Positions 7,947 through 16,450 of a stretch of DNA of 64,000 nt are shown one piece after another. Position 1 is the stretch's first letter; every line of letters starts with the position of its first letter. Made by a program: the position numbers and the translations under genes. Source of the stretch: Radiobacillus kanasensis (GTDB lineage Bacteria > Bacillota > Bacilli > Bacillales > Amphibacillaceae); the NCBI RefSeq assembly GCF_021049245.1, contig NZ_CP088020.1, forward strand, positions 2,734,001-2,798,000. The letters run 5' to 3'. Below the pieces are notes generated by a model that was not told where the DNA came from, did no database searches, and saw only the letters and a list, made by a program, of their open reading frames with translations.

Positions 7947-8150
7947 TTATCTTTTTGCATCTTGAGTTGTCTCTTTTTCCTTAACAGGCATCTTCATCCC
8001 TGTAAAAGGGTTCAACTCATAGGTCATATCACGTTCATTTTCTTCCTCTGTCTTACGTACATTTTTGCCAAGTGCGATGAAGTAAAAAATCATAGGTAAG
8101 AGTGTTGCTAAAAGGATTAATCGAGCAATCCACTCTGAAGACATCCTCAT
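7947..8150 (-). CDS. small membrane protein (67 aa, unknown)
   Basis: One membrane segment (WIARLILLATLLPMIFYFIAL, about residues 7-27) is followed by a charged tail with ELNPFTGMKMPVKEKE. The AGGAGGTG ribosome site and the strong terminator just after the stop support a real single-gene transcript. Family not recognised. Confidence 0.55.
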   Translation of the reverse strand: MRMSSEWIARLILLATLLPMIFYFIALGKNVRKTEEENERDMTYELNPFTGMKMPVKEKETTQDAKR

Positions 8151-8299
8151 ACACCTCCTCTATTTTCACTCGCAAGTCTGCTTATCTTATTTACGATTAT
8201 CTAAAGATAAAAGTTTCATTTTTCTAGAAAACGGTTACTTTTTTTCATCGTTTAATAACTCATTTATATGTTTAAGATATAAATATCGAACACAAAGGG

Positions 8300-8752
8300 A
8301 TGAAGGTGATTTTGTTGACGTTTCGTGGGGATGCACATAAGTTTTATTTAAAACTGAGAGAAGTAAGTAAAGATACAGATTCGTTTAAACAGGTAAAAGA
8401 ATTGGAAGAAATCCAAAAAATAAAAGACTTTTATAACACTATGGACAATCCTACCTTAAAGCTCGTTTATTTTCGTATAGTCAAAGAAAGAAACGGAACG
8501 GGAATGATACCGGTATTTGTAACAGCTATTCCCTGGTTTCTCTTTTTATTTTCGGGTAAGTTACAAGAATTCCTATTCCAACATGGCCATTACCTTTGGC
8601 TTTTATTTGGAATATTTTATATTTTGACACTTACTGCAAGTGTTCTTGTTCACTTTAAAGAAAAGGCATGGGCTGTGATGCACATTGAGATTATTCAAGA
8701 TATTATCGCGGAAAGAAATGAATCAGGTGACTCATCTCCAACAGAAAACTAG
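8300..8752 (+). CDS. hypothetical protein with two C-terminal membrane segments
   Basis: 150 aa. The N-terminal 75 residues are soluble and charged. Two membrane segments follow (PVFVTAIPWFLFLFSG and YLWLLFGIFYILTLTASVLV), then a short cytoplasmic tail. The start is uncertain: ATG 8300 has only AAAGG before it, while AAGGTGA at 8303-8309 would favour an in-frame TTG at 8312 or 8315. No family recognised. It converges with the GNAT gene, with 3 bp between stops. Confidence 0.5.
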   Translation: MKVILLTFRGDAHKFYLKLREVSKDTDSFKQVKELEEIQKIKDFYNTMDNPTLKLVYFRIVKERNGTGMIPVFVTAIPWFLFLFSGKLQEFLFQHGHYLWLLFGIFYILTLTASVLVHFKEKAWAVMHIEIIQDIIAERNESGDSSPTEN

Positions 8753-8755
8753 GGA

Positions 8756-9262
8756 TTACTTTATCAGCCTAATATCTTCCCACCCATATGCAGTTTCCAG
8801 TAACTTTGTACCAGCAATTTGAATGGGTTTAGTGTCCACAACACGACCACCTATTCTTTCATAAAAATGGCGAGCGTTATTGTCACTTAGAACCCAGACA
8901 AGCATGGAATCCAGATTTTCCTCCCGTAGTTGGTTCACGACTGCTTTTACGAGGTCCAGTCCTATCCCTTGAGATTGATGATGCTCTAGCAAATAGATGG
9001 CGTACAGCTCCCCTTCATAGATGTAATCTCCTGTCCTTTCTTTTCCTCCATTCGCAAATCCGACAATATCCCCATTTTCTGTTACCGCTACAAATACGTC
9101 CGTATCCTTCATGTTCTGAATCCATAGTTTCTCCCGTTCTTCATAGGATAACTTGCTCAAATATTCCTGTGGCACCATATTTCTATACGTACTTCTCCAA
9201 CTATCAACGTGGACTTTGGCAATTCCTTTTGCATCGGATAAGTCTGCTTTTCTTATTTTCAT
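8756..9262 (-). CDS. GNAT family N-acetyltransferase
   Basis: 168 aa, typical length. It begins MKIRKADLSDAKGIAKVHVDSW, the usual GNAT beta1-alpha1. The acetyl-CoA loop is QSQGIGLDLV (Q-x-x-G-x-G/A), followed by SMLVWVLSDNNARHFYERIGG, the C-terminal NxxAxxFYxxxG signature. Acceptor substrate cannot be told from sequence. Confidence 0.85.
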   Translation of the reverse strand: MKIRKADLSDAKGIAKVHVDSWRSTYRNMVPQEYLSKLSYEEREKLWIQNMKDTDVFVAVTENGDIVGFANGGKERTGDYIYEGELYAIYLLEHHQSQGIGLDLVKAVVNQLREENLDSMLVWVLSDNNARHFYERIGGRVVDTKPIQIAGTKLLETAYGWEDIRLIK

Positions 9263-9289
9263 GAAAATCCCTTTCTTTTTGAAAATTAC

Positions 9290-9640
9290 TCAAAGCTTAT
9301 TCTGTAGAGTTTCCTTTTTAAGATTAGTTGTTAAAACCAGCGTCCACCAAAAAACCAGGAACAAATAACCCATCAGTGCAAAAAGAGACCAAAAGGAACC
9401 TTGTTGCACTTGAGACATAAAGTGCTCCCATTCATTTGTGTTAATCGGTCTTTCAATACTGTTTATCAGACTTATGATTGGAACGAAAACTGTAAAACAA
9501 ATTGCTACAATAGGCAAAACCAGTTGCTTCTTTTTATAAAGGTGAGCGGTTGCCACAACAAATGTCACGAAAAGAAAGAGGTAGTAAATAATCCATATCC
9601 AACCCGCAATTGATTCCCAATACACCATTTCACCTTCCAT
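9290..9640 (-). CDS. small membrane protein (three membrane segments, unknown)
   Basis: 116 aa, with membrane segments at about residues 11-31, 41-61 and 86-108. A polar loop (NSIERPINTNEWEHFMSQVQQ) lies between the second and third. The exact start is uncertain, since ATG codons at 9640 and 9628 are both possible. No family recognised. The stop is 28 bp from the start of the GNAT gene downstream on the same strand. Confidence 0.5.
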   Translation of the reverse strand: MEGEMVYWESIAGWIWIIYYLFLFVTFVVATAHLYKKKQLVLPIVAICFTVFVPIISLINSIERPINTNEWEHFMSQVQQGSFWSLFALMGYLFLVFWWTLVLTTNLKKETLQNKL

Positions 9641-9700
9641 TCATCTCTTCTTTCGGATATTTTATCATTTTTCCCATTAAAAAAAGCTTATTTTCAAGGA

Positions 9701-9742
9701 AAAAATAAGCCTAGTTTATCTGAATTGTAAACTTAGGCTTAT
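9701..9742 (-). terminator. terminator of the YcdB-like gene
   Basis: ATAAGCCTAGTTTA (9705-9718) pairs, with a one-base bulge, with TAAACTTAGGCTTAT (9728-9742). The T run is on the minus strand. Confidence 0.75.
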
Positions 9743-9766
9743 CCACACGTATACCTCTATCAATAA

Positions 9767-11188
9767 TTACCTATCTGTAATGATTTCTCCTGTTATGGCA
9801 TTAATATATCGAATTCTCTTTCTTGAATCTCGCTCACAAGGTCTGTAAACCAGGTTGTAAGCTTCATCATCACTGTCGTAATCTTTCTTCCAAGCCAATT
9901 CAAAATCGAGATGCTGGCAAAATATTTCTTTCGCCTCTGTCTCTGAAATCTTCGGTTTATTAGGGAGTTCTTCAAGCTCTAGGATAGAAAAGCTTGGTCC
10001 ATTATAATGGTCCATTTCCCCTGTTGTTCGATTGACCGAAACCATCACTATTTCTGTTTCTAAAGAAACTCCATGCCCATTATGTACACGAAATGAAAAC
10101 GATTCCGCCCTAGAAGTACGATCTTCTTCATCATCAGGATGAACGATTTGCTCCAAATATGGCATATAATCCGGGATTAGCTTAGTTAAAAAGTCTACTC
10201 CTCTTTGATAGCATTCCTCTCGATTTAAGGAAAGATCCCCTTTTCGTTCCGCAAACCACATAAAGCTTCTGATTTTCCCCGTTTCTTTCGACAGAAACGC
10301 CTTAACTGTACCATCATTCTGTTCATGAAAAAATCCATTAATGGAAAGATCTTTTTCTTTGTTCTTCCAGTTACGGTCTCTCCATACAACCCCCGTTTCA
10401 TCCCCCATATCCACTTCTCTAATTATTTCCATATTATCTGGAATACCGATTGTTTCCTCCAAAGTTTGAAATCTAGCAATCTTATTACCCAATACAGGAA
10501 GTGGCACATATGATTCTCTTTCCTCTTCTTCCCGGATAATAGTTAAAGTAGGTTGCAATTGATCCGCCCTGTACTCCATTGGCGATTCAAGTTCATATAC
10601 CATGTAAAGTCCACTATTATGAACATCATATAAATTTTTGTAGACCATCTTAATGACCAAATCAAGACTTAGCCTTTCTTTCACGTCATCTAGTAAATGC
10701 TGTTTGTCTATCAATCTCGCCGGAATATTTGGAGCTGTTTTAAGCCCGTCGAATGAGAATTGAATGACCTCTCCTTTAGCATTTACATCCACAAAACAAC
10801 CGGCATATGGAAGAGGTAGATCCATAACGAATTGCTCATAATGAAATCTAATAGCTTTGCTAAGTTTTTGGTACCTATTATAAGTGAATTGCTGGAGTGC
10901 ATCTGGATATTGTTGATTTAAAAATTGCTCTGCAAGTTTCCTTCTTTCATTTACGTCTAATGGATTTAATACGTTCTCTTCGTCTTCCTTATCTATAGAC
11001 AAGCTGATTAAGTTCCCTGACAGATCTAGAGTCACGCTAATTCCTTGATCTCGTTCCTTATTCGTCCATGCAAATAAGGCTTCTCCTTCTCCGTTTTCAC
11101 CTTCCATGTATTCCTCTATTTCAGCTTCATAATGGTCAGGTAGTTGAATGAGTGATAATGCTCGTTTCTTTAATTCTTCTCTTATCAT
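9767..11188 (-). CDS. YcdB/YcdC (PepSY-like repeat) domain protein
   Basis: 473 aa, soluble, no signal peptide. At least two PepSY-like repeats are visible. In each, a helix with 'A..FL...YP' is followed by a beta-hairpin describing residues around a conserved turn (for example DLSGNLISLSID; VNRTTGEMDHYNGPSF; INAITGEIITDR). This architecture matches YcdB/YcdC and related Bacillus proteins, whose role is not well defined. It has its own terminator and appears monocistronic. Confidence 0.65.
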   Translation of the reverse strand: MIREELKKRALSLIQLPDHYEAEIEEYMEGENGEGEALFAWTNKERDQGISVTLDLSGNLISLSIDKEDEENVLNPLDVNERRKLAEQFLNQQYPDALQQFTYNRYQKLSKAIRFHYEQFVMDLPLPYAGCFVDVNAKGEVIQFSFDGLKTAPNIPARLIDKQHLLDDVKERLSLDLVIKMVYKNLYDVHNSGLYMVYELESPMEYRADQLQPTLTIIREEEERESYVPLPVLGNKIARFQTLEETIGIPDNMEIIREVDMGDETGVVWRDRNWKNKEKDLSINGFFHEQNDGTVKAFLSKETGKIRSFMWFAERKGDLSLNREECYQRGVDFLTKLIPDYMPYLEQIVHPDDEEDRTSRAESFSFRVHNGHGVSLETEIVMVSVNRTTGEMDHYNGPSFSILELEELPNKPKISETEAKEIFCQHLDFELAWKKDYDSDDEAYNLVYRPCERDSRKRIRYINAITGEIITDR

Positions 11189-11270
11189 GTGGACACCCTC
11201 GTTTATAGAAATATAGAGTAACTACACTATTAATTACGGTTTTTCCTCTAAAAAAGTTTCAAACCCCAAA

Positions 11271-11313
11271 TATAAAAGCTAAGCACCTTGTATATAGATA
11301 CTTAGCTTTTATA
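11271..11313. terminator. bidirectional hairpin after ycgQ
   Basis: TATAAAAGCTAAG (11271-11283) is exactly complementary to CTTAGCTTTTATA (11301-11313). It abuts the ycgQ stop codon. Confidence 0.65.
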
Positions 11314-12288
11314 TCACATAATCTGAATACTCAATGGATACAAGTACGGTTGTTCCAGCCGTTCCACTTCCTTCCATTCCGTTACATCAACAATGGGCAT
11401 TTTCACACCATTATATTCTTCAATTTTGATAGTCCCGGTTGCTTCAATCCATTTATCTGGAGGTAAAGAAGCAGCATCTTCAAATTCAGATAAAAATCCG
11501 ATAACACTTGAATCCGCAACACAATGGGTGATGATAAATCTACCAATGACCAGTTGATTACTAGCAAATCCATCCTCCTTACACACAAACCCATTTAAGG
11601 TTATCTCCCTACCTTCATACTTTTCCATATCCGTGTTAATAGCCTGATAGTAGGTCGAATATAAGGATTCAGACATTTTAATGGAAGAGCTTTGCTCCAA
11701 GTTCTGAATAATTTGGTCATACTCTTCCCTTGTTACAGTATTGGAATCCACGTTCGGATCTTGGGGGTTATCATCCGAAGGTGTACTTCTTTCGTTTGGT
11801 ACAGTTGGTTTGGGATTATCTTTCTCTGCCTCATTCTGCTGTTCATCATCATCTGTAATCTCTTCCTTTTGCTGTTCTGCTTTAAGGGCATCGTTCCTTA
11901 AAGAGAGCATGGCACCCTTTTTAGCTGCAATCGAGGCATCCAAAGTCTGAGGAGGTATAAGTAATCCAGTCGCAACTGGTAAAATAATTATTACGTAAGA
12001 GAGAATCTTCTTCCCGTTTAGTCTCCCATCTCCATGATCATGATGGTGATGGTGACGGTGATGGTCGCCATGATGATCGTATTCTTCTTCCTTTAGTGCC
12101 CAAATCCTTGGTAACTGTGCGATAAATAAAAGGAGAAGAATAACAACACCTGTAATGCTGAGTGCGGAATATTTCGGATTAATTAATTTTAAAATGTCAT
12201 TTGTAATATGAAGTTTATAAATGAAGAAAACAAACAATAACAAAATAACCGCTCTAAATGCTTGTTGACCATGAAAACGCATGAACAT
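11314..12288 (-). CDS. ycgQ: TIGR03943-type protein YcgQ, partner of permease YcgR
   Basis: 324 aa. The first 130 residues hold several hydrophobic segments interrupted by a striking His/Asp loop (DHHGDHHRHHHHHDHGDG, about residues 75-92). A low-complexity acidic linker follows (QQKEEITDDDEQQNEAEKDN), then a C-terminal soluble domain with KYEGREITLNGFVCKEDGF and GRFIITHCVADSSVIGF, the signature of the TIGR03943/DUF1980 family. The gene starts 5 bp after ycgR and forms an operon with it and the zinc-binding lipoprotein. The His loop and the Zur-box promoter point to zinc handling, but the transport mechanism is not established. Confidence 0.8.
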   Translation of the reverse strand: MFMRFHGQQAFRAVILLLFVFFIYKLHITNDILKLINPKYSALSITGVVILLLLFIAQLPRIWALKEEEYDHHGDHHRHHHHHDHGDGRLNGKKILSYVIIILPVATGLLIPPQTLDASIAAKKGAMLSLRNDALKAEQQKEEITDDDEQQNEAEKDNPKPTVPNERSTPSDDNPQDPNVDSNTVTREEYDQIIQNLEQSSSIKMSESLYSTYYQAINTDMEKYEGREITLNGFVCKEDGFASNQLVIGRFIITHCVADSSVIGFLSEFEDAASLPPDKWIEATGTIKIEEYNGVKMPIVDVTEWKEVERLEQPYLYPLSIQIM

Positions 12289-12293
12289 ACCTC

Positions 12294-13298
12294 CTAGTAA
12301 AATCCACTAAGCAATACCATCACGAAAAAGACCGTCAGCGTGACAATCCCCACAAAAGTGAATACAAACTTTGATTTAAATACGCTAAGCATCATAATAG
12401 TATTCTTCAAATCAATCATTGGCCCATAGACTAAGAAAGCCAATATAGCTGGTGGTGGGAAAAGATTGCTAAACGAAGCTCCTATAAAAGCATCCGCTTC
12501 CGAACACAAGGAAAGAACGTATGCTAGTCCCATCATAACTGCCGTCGAGGAAATTACTTGGCCATTTCCTATTGCCACTAATGATTCGGAAGATATATAG
12601 GTTTGTACAAATGCAGCTAATAAAGCACCAACTATAAGGTAACGTCCCATGTCAAAAAACTCATCCACAGAGTGTGTGAGAACCCCTAAAATTTTTCCTG
12701 GAATAGTCTTAGAATTGGATGTATTAAGATGATTATGGTAATGATCTGTCTTATGTTTCAATTGATTTGTTTTAAAAATTAGACTAATCATAAATGCGAT
12801 GAAAATGGCGATGAGGAACCCTATAATCATACGAGAGAAAGCAATCTTAAAATCATTTCCAAACGCCATATATGTAGATAAGATTACGATAGGATTTATG
12901 AGTGGACCCGTTAATAAAAAACCAATTCCCGCATAAATTGGGACACCTTTTGAAATCAACCTTCGGACAATCGGTACAATTCCACATTCGCAGGCTGGAA
13001 AGCAAGCACCAATCACACAGCTCATTGTGATCGCCAAAAATTTATTTTTCGGGATCCAACGTTTTATATGATCTTCTGTTATAAAGATTTGAATACCGCC
13101 TGCAATAAGCACTCCTATTAATACAAAAGGCAATGCTTCAATTAATATACTTAAAAAGATCGTATTCATACTATAAATGCTTGATGGTAGTTCAATTTGA
13201 TCTCCTAAAGAACTACCAAAAGACATAAGATACACGGCGATACCAATAATAAATATTCCAGTAAAGTCTATTAATAACGAACGAATTTTTCCTAGCAT
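12294..13298 (-). CDS. ycgR: permease YcgR (DUF318 family)
   Basis: 334 aa with about eight membrane segments. Family hallmarks include IGACFPACECGIVPIVRRLISKG (conserved cysteine motif in a membrane loop), GFLLTGPLINPIVI, and CSEADAFIGASF near the C-terminus. A central hydrophilic loop contains KHKTDHYHNHLN, again His-rich. DUF318 permeases are predicted metal or small-solute transporters. Position between a zinc-binding lipoprotein and YcgQ, downstream of Zur-type sites, supports a zinc-related role. This is inference from context. Confidence 0.8.
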   Translation of the reverse strand: MLGKIRSLLIDFTGIFIIGIAVYLMSFGSSLGDQIELPSSIYSMNTIFLSILIEALPFVLIGVLIAGGIQIFITEDHIKRWIPKNKFLAITMSCVIGACFPACECGIVPIVRRLISKGVPIYAGIGFLLTGPLINPIVILSTYMAFGNDFKIAFSRMIIGFLIAIFIAFMISLIFKTNQLKHKTDHYHNHLNTSNSKTIPGKILGVLTHSVDEFFDMGRYLIVGALLAAFVQTYISSESLVAIGNGQVISSTAVMMGLAYVLSLCSEADAFIGASFSNLFPPPAILAFLVYGPMIDLKNTIMMLSVFKSKFVFTFVGIVTLTVFFVMVLLSGFY

Positions 13299-13319
13299 GA
13301 GTCTCCTCCGATATCATAG

Positions 13320-13337
13320 TTGAGGGATCCCTCAACG
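13320..13337. repeat. 18-bp perfect palindrome between znuA-like gene and ycgR
   Basis: GTTGAGGGATCCCTCAAC, self-complementary over 18 bp, 22 bp upstream of the ycgR start. There is no T run, so it is more likely an mRNA processing or stability hairpin or an operator than a terminator. Confidence 0.55.
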
Positions 13338-13356
13338 GGAATCCCCTAGAATTAAA

Positions 13357-14379
13357 CTATTCTTCTAGTGCCTCTACTAGTACGTCTAAGTTTTGACTCA
13401 TGATAGTAAAATAGTTTTCTTTGTTTTCTATGTCCTCTTCTGTTAAGACTTCTAGATTATGAATATTGAGCGACTCTAGATCAGCTTCCTTTTGAATGAT
13501 TTTTGCGACATTTGGTTCTACATTTTGCTCAAATAATAGGTATTGGATATCATGCTCTGTTACTGTATCAATGATATCTTCCAATTGTTGCTGGGATGGT
13601 TCATTAGACGGAGATAACCCAGATATTGCAATTTGTTTTATCCCGTACACCTCTTCCCAATAGCCGTATGCGGCATGTGTGACCAAAATTTCTTTCCGCT
13701 CTTGATTTTCCAATTTTTCATGAAACTCTTTATCTAATACTTCTAATCTTTCTTTTAGATTTTCGAAGTTTTTTTCAAACTCTTGTTTTGCTTCTGGATT
13801 TAAATCCACTAACGTGTCTTTAATATTTTCAGCTAACGCAATGGATCGAATAGGATCTAGCCATACGTGAGGGTCTTGATCGCCGTGGTCATGGGAGTGC
13901 TCTTCTTCACTATGATCATGTTCTTCCTCTTCAGAATGGGAATCTTCACTGTGATTGTGAGTTCCCTCTTCTACCGTTTCCTCTTCATGGCCGTGTTCAT
14001 GTTCTAACAATGAAACCCCTTCTGCCGCTTCCAGTGTCTTGACATTATCGTCCAGCGCCTCTTTAATTGTACTTGCGTATGTTTCCATTTCTTCCGTGTG
14101 AAAAATAAATGCGTCCGCTTCGGCTATATCTACAATCGTTTTCGAAGTAGGCTCATATGTATGGGCATCTGCTCCAGCTGGCAAGATAGATTTCACTTCT
14201 ACATTCGCTCCGCCAATTTGTTCTGTAAAATACTGCAATGGATAGAGGGTCGTATAAATAGACAATGTTTTATCATCCTTAGCATCAGCATTTGCATTAC
14301 TGGATTCCTTTTGTCCACATGCACTTAGAACTGCACCAGCCAAACCTAACATAGCAATGATATGAATAAAACGTTTCAT
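13357..14379 (-). CDS. znuA: zinc ABC transporter substrate-binding lipoprotein (ZnuA/AdcA type)
   Basis: 340 aa. The lipoprotein signal is IIAMLGLAGAVLSACGQKES, with the lipobox cysteine at about 21. The cluster A-1 fold is indicated by IYTTLYPLQYFTEQIGG, LPAGADAHTYEPTSKTI, a long His/Glu/Asp loop (two stretches such as HNHSEDSHSEEEEHDHSEEE), DPHVWLDPI, VTHAAYGYWEEVYGI and LFEQNVEPNVAKII. These supply the metal-binding histidines. No ATPase or ZnuB-type permease gene is adjacent. The downstream partners are YcgR and YcgQ. Paired Zur-type boxes lie at its promoter. High confidence for zinc binding. Confidence 0.88.
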   Translation of the reverse strand: MKRFIHIIAMLGLAGAVLSACGQKESSNANADAKDDKTLSIYTTLYPLQYFTEQIGGANVEVKSILPAGADAHTYEPTSKTIVDIAEADAFIFHTEEMETYASTIKEALDDNVKTLEAAEGVSLLEHEHGHEEETVEEGTHNHSEDSHSEEEEHDHSEEEHSHDHGDQDPHVWLDPIRSIALAENIKDTLVDLNPEAKQEFEKNFENLKERLEVLDKEFHEKLENQERKEILVTHAAYGYWEEVYGIKQIAISGLSPSNEPSQQQLEDIIDTVTEHDIQYLLFEQNVEPNVAKIIQKEADLESLNIHNLEVLTEEDIENKENYFTIMSQNLDVLVEALEE

Positions 14380-14410
14380 GTAGTTCTCCCTTCATTTTTG
14401 AATCAAACAA

Positions 14411-14439
14411 ATTATATCGAAATGATTACGTTTTGTAAA
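14411..14439 (-). promoter_or_regulatory. sigma-A promoter of the zinc operon
   Basis: Minus strand: -35 TTTACA (14434-14439), 17-bp spacer, perfect -10 TATAAT (14411-14416). It lies about 32 bp upstream of the znuA start and has a Zur-type box in the spacer. Confidence 0.75.
14417..14431 (-). promoter_or_regulatory. Zur box 1 (in promoter spacer)
   Basis: TCGAAATGATTACGT matches the Bacillus 7-1-7 Zur/Fur-type pattern TCGTAAT-N-ATTACGA at 12 of 14 arm positions. Lying between -10 and -35, it would block RNA polymerase when zinc is replete. Confidence 0.65.
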
Positions 14440-14454
14440 TAGTAATAATTACGC
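14440..14454 (-). promoter_or_regulatory. Zur box 2 (upstream of -35)
   Basis: TAGTAATAATTACGC contains GTAAT-A-ATTAC, a near-perfect core of the 7-1-7 Zur consensus. It starts 9 bp beyond box 1. Confidence 0.6.
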
Positions 14455-14502
14455 TTTATAATATGTTTGTTGTTCGATTTTCATGAGGGTTTGAAATATA
14501 AA

Positions 14503-14534
14503 AAAACTGTAAATCGCCATCCGATCTACAGTTT
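14503..14534 (-). terminator. terminator of the 14.5-16.1 kb operon
   Basis: AAACTGTA-ATCG pairs with CGAT-TACAGTTT. On the minus strand it is followed by TTTTTTT. Confidence 0.7.
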
Positions 14535-14540
14535 CATTGA

Positions 14541-15263
14541 TTATTTTCCAGGCACTAGATTTATTAGTTGAAAAAACTCAGGTTCTGGTTTCATAAGCTT
14601 TATTCCTTTTTCTGAAACCAAGTAAATTTCTTTATCTTCTTCATATAAAATTTCTATTTGTAGATTTCCTAGTTTCATCACGCTAGTATTTTTACGGGGT
14701 GTTACTTTCTCTTTTTTCCAATCTGTTGCTTCATTAACGAATCGTACAATCTCGCTAATGTTTGATTTATCTGTTACTTCCTCACACATTTCCTCGTCCT
14801 TATAAATACAAATTTGTTCTGGAATTTTATCAATCCATGTTGTCGCTTCAAGAGTTGGGGTCTTATCAAAATTAACTTCCGTTTGATTCTCATGCTGATT
14901 GTAACTTGCTGAAACCGATAATTCCCCATCAAAGTCATCCTTTTGCCATCTAGAGAAAAATCCACCCCAATCATCATTTTCACTGTCATTATCATGAAGA
15001 GCGGATTCCTCATGTTGCACTACCCAGCCATGACCAGGAAGTTCCTCCATATAAAAGTTATAAATGTCTAACCAGTGATTTCCCTCCATGACATACTCGT
15101 GCCTCGTTGGTTTTAACCCCTTGTACAATGGGATATCCTCATGCTTCTCTGGAATAATAGACATCCCTTCATATGTTTCGGCCGTTACTTTTTGATAGGC
15201 AAACCAACCAGCAATCAGAAAAATACCAAGACACCCCAGTAAAATGAAGCTTTTTTTACTCAT
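14541..15263 (-). CDS. membrane-anchored extracytoplasmic protein (unknown)
   Basis: 240 aa. A single N-terminal membrane segment (SFILLGCLGIFLIAGWFAY) is followed by an extracellular domain with IPLYKGLKPTRHEYVMEGNHWLDIYNFYMEELP and GWVVQHEESA. The pattern of a helix with NFYMEELPGHGW resembles domains in other Bacillus exported proteins, but I cannot name the family. It starts 1 bp after the stop of the upstream gene, so the two form an operon with one terminator. Confidence 0.55.
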   Translation of the reverse strand: MSKKSFILLGCLGIFLIAGWFAYQKVTAETYEGMSIIPEKHEDIPLYKGLKPTRHEYVMEGNHWLDIYNFYMEELPGHGWVVQHEESALHDNDSENDDWGGFFSRWQKDDFDGELSVSASYNQHENQTEVNFDKTPTLEATTWIDKIPEQICIYKDEEMCEEVTDKSNISEIVRFVNEATDWKKEKVTPRKNTSVMKLGNLQIEILYEEDKEIYLVSEKGIKLMKPEPEFFQLINLVPGK

Positions 15264-15264
15264 T

Positions 15265-16053
15265 TCAACCTCCTTCTTCCTTACCCTCGAATTGAAAGTT
15301 CATCATACTTCTTCCTTTAACCTCGTCTCCATCGCTCCAAATGAATTCAACTGCATATTGTTTTCCAATCATGTCTTGGGTTATATTCATGTAAAACAAA
15401 TCACTCTCACTTTTACTTTCTCTAGTAAGGGTTTTTACTGTCCTATCCTCTACCTCGATTAAATAAACCTCTGATGGTTTGGGAGATACTTGCTGCCAAT
15501 CAACTAGGACTTTATCTCCTTCTTCCACAGTTCCACTATGGATATCTGGATAAGTGTACTCAATCTGGTTTCCACAATTATTCCAACAAATTTCTTCATA
15601 AGAATGATCGAATGTAAATTTCGATGAGTCTGATTGGATTTTCTCAATGGAAGGCATATCTATATTCGAGAATACTGGCAACTCTTTACTTTCATTATCT
15701 TTCTCTTGGCTCTTTTTAGTAATATCATGTAAAGATTCAGCAGAACTTTTTTCTACTACGAAAATGGTTCCTAAAACAAAAGGAGAAATGATTAATACTA
15801 GGGATGAAAAAATAAGAATAAAGGATGTTTGTTTGGATAGTTTTTTTGTATTGTTTCCTTTATACCAGCCTGAAAATTGCAGCTTATTTCGGTAAAGGAC
15901 GAACAGTAAAGTCAAAATGGCAATGGCACCAAGCCATGTGTATGGTGCAGATTTTTCATCCATCTCATAAACTGCATTCAGAATAGAAAAACCAATCCCA
16001 CCGAAAATGGCCAAAATAAAAACGATACGAGATAATTCCAATACAGCCCTCAT
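15265..16053 (-). CDS. membrane protein with extracellular C-terminal domain (unknown)
   Basis: 262 aa from ATG 16053, chosen because GAGGAG sits 7 nt upstream. The longer frame from 16080 has no such site. Three hydrophobic segments lie at about residues 5-25, 35-50 and 70-93 (FILIFSSLVLIISPFVLGTIF). A soluble domain follows with FDHSYEEICWNNCGNQIEYTYP (two close cysteines) and a beta-rich region DKVLVDWQQVSPKPSEVYLIEV. It is translationally coupled to the downstream exported protein, so they may work together. No family recognised. Confidence 0.55.
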   Translation of the reverse strand: MRAVLELSRIVFILAIFGGIGFSILNAVYEMDEKSAPYTWLGAIAILTLLFVLYRNKLQFSGWYKGNNTKKLSKQTSFILIFSSLVLIISPFVLGTIFVVEKSSAESLHDITKKSQEKDNESKELPVFSNIDMPSIEKIQSDSSKFTFDHSYEEICWNNCGNQIEYTYPDIHSGTVEEGDKVLVDWQQVSPKPSEVYLIEVEDRTVKTLTRESKSESDLFYMNITQDMIGKQYAVEFIWSDGDEVKGRSMMNFQFEGKEEGG

Positions 16054-16333
16054 TGTTCCGCTCCTCTTGGATTCATACATTTTAAATCAATCTTTTATCC
16101 AATTTATCATAAACTACCGAAAATTCGTTAAGATGGATGCAAGCCTTCATACGATAAATCCAATTTGTTAGTAAAAATAATCAAGGTCTCGATAAAGTAC
16201 TTCAAAAAAAAATAGACATTGGAGATTTTTTAAAGCGAATAGATGATAAATATCCTGCATTCTCTTTGAGGCCTTTCTGCAATTCTCTATCGATAAAAAG
16301 TATATATTAATAAAATGTGAATTTCCAGTAAGG

Positions 16334-16363
16334 TTGGAAATTCTCAAGTAGTTGCGGTAAAAT
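16334..16363 (+). promoter_or_regulatory. candidate promoter of the toxin mRNA
   Basis: TTGGAA (16334-16339), 18-bp spacer, TAAAAT (16358-16363). This gives a leader of about 80 nt before the toxin start. The -35 is weak (4/6). Confidence 0.45.
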
Positions 16364-16376
16364 AAAAGATAGGCAT

Positions 16377-16432
16377 GGTAGCGTTGTGAGGGTGGGGACC
16401 ACTCACTACCTCTGGACACCAATCTAATTGGT
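16377..16432 (+). promoter_or_regulatory. structured leader of the toxin mRNA
   Basis: GGTAG/CTACC and GTGAG/CTCAC form a 5' stem (16377-16410). ACCAAT (16418-16423) pairs with ATTGGT (16427-16432) directly before the GGAAGGAGGG ribosome site. Leader hairpins of this kind commonly limit translation of type I toxins. Confidence 0.4.
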
Positions 16433-16450
16433 GGAAGGAGGGATTAGAGC

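Noticed and set aside
12001-12075. Possible tandem DNA repeat of CATGATGGTGATGG type
   Set aside because: It encodes the His-rich loop of YcgQ. The repetitiveness follows from His/Asp codons rather than a non-coding repeat.
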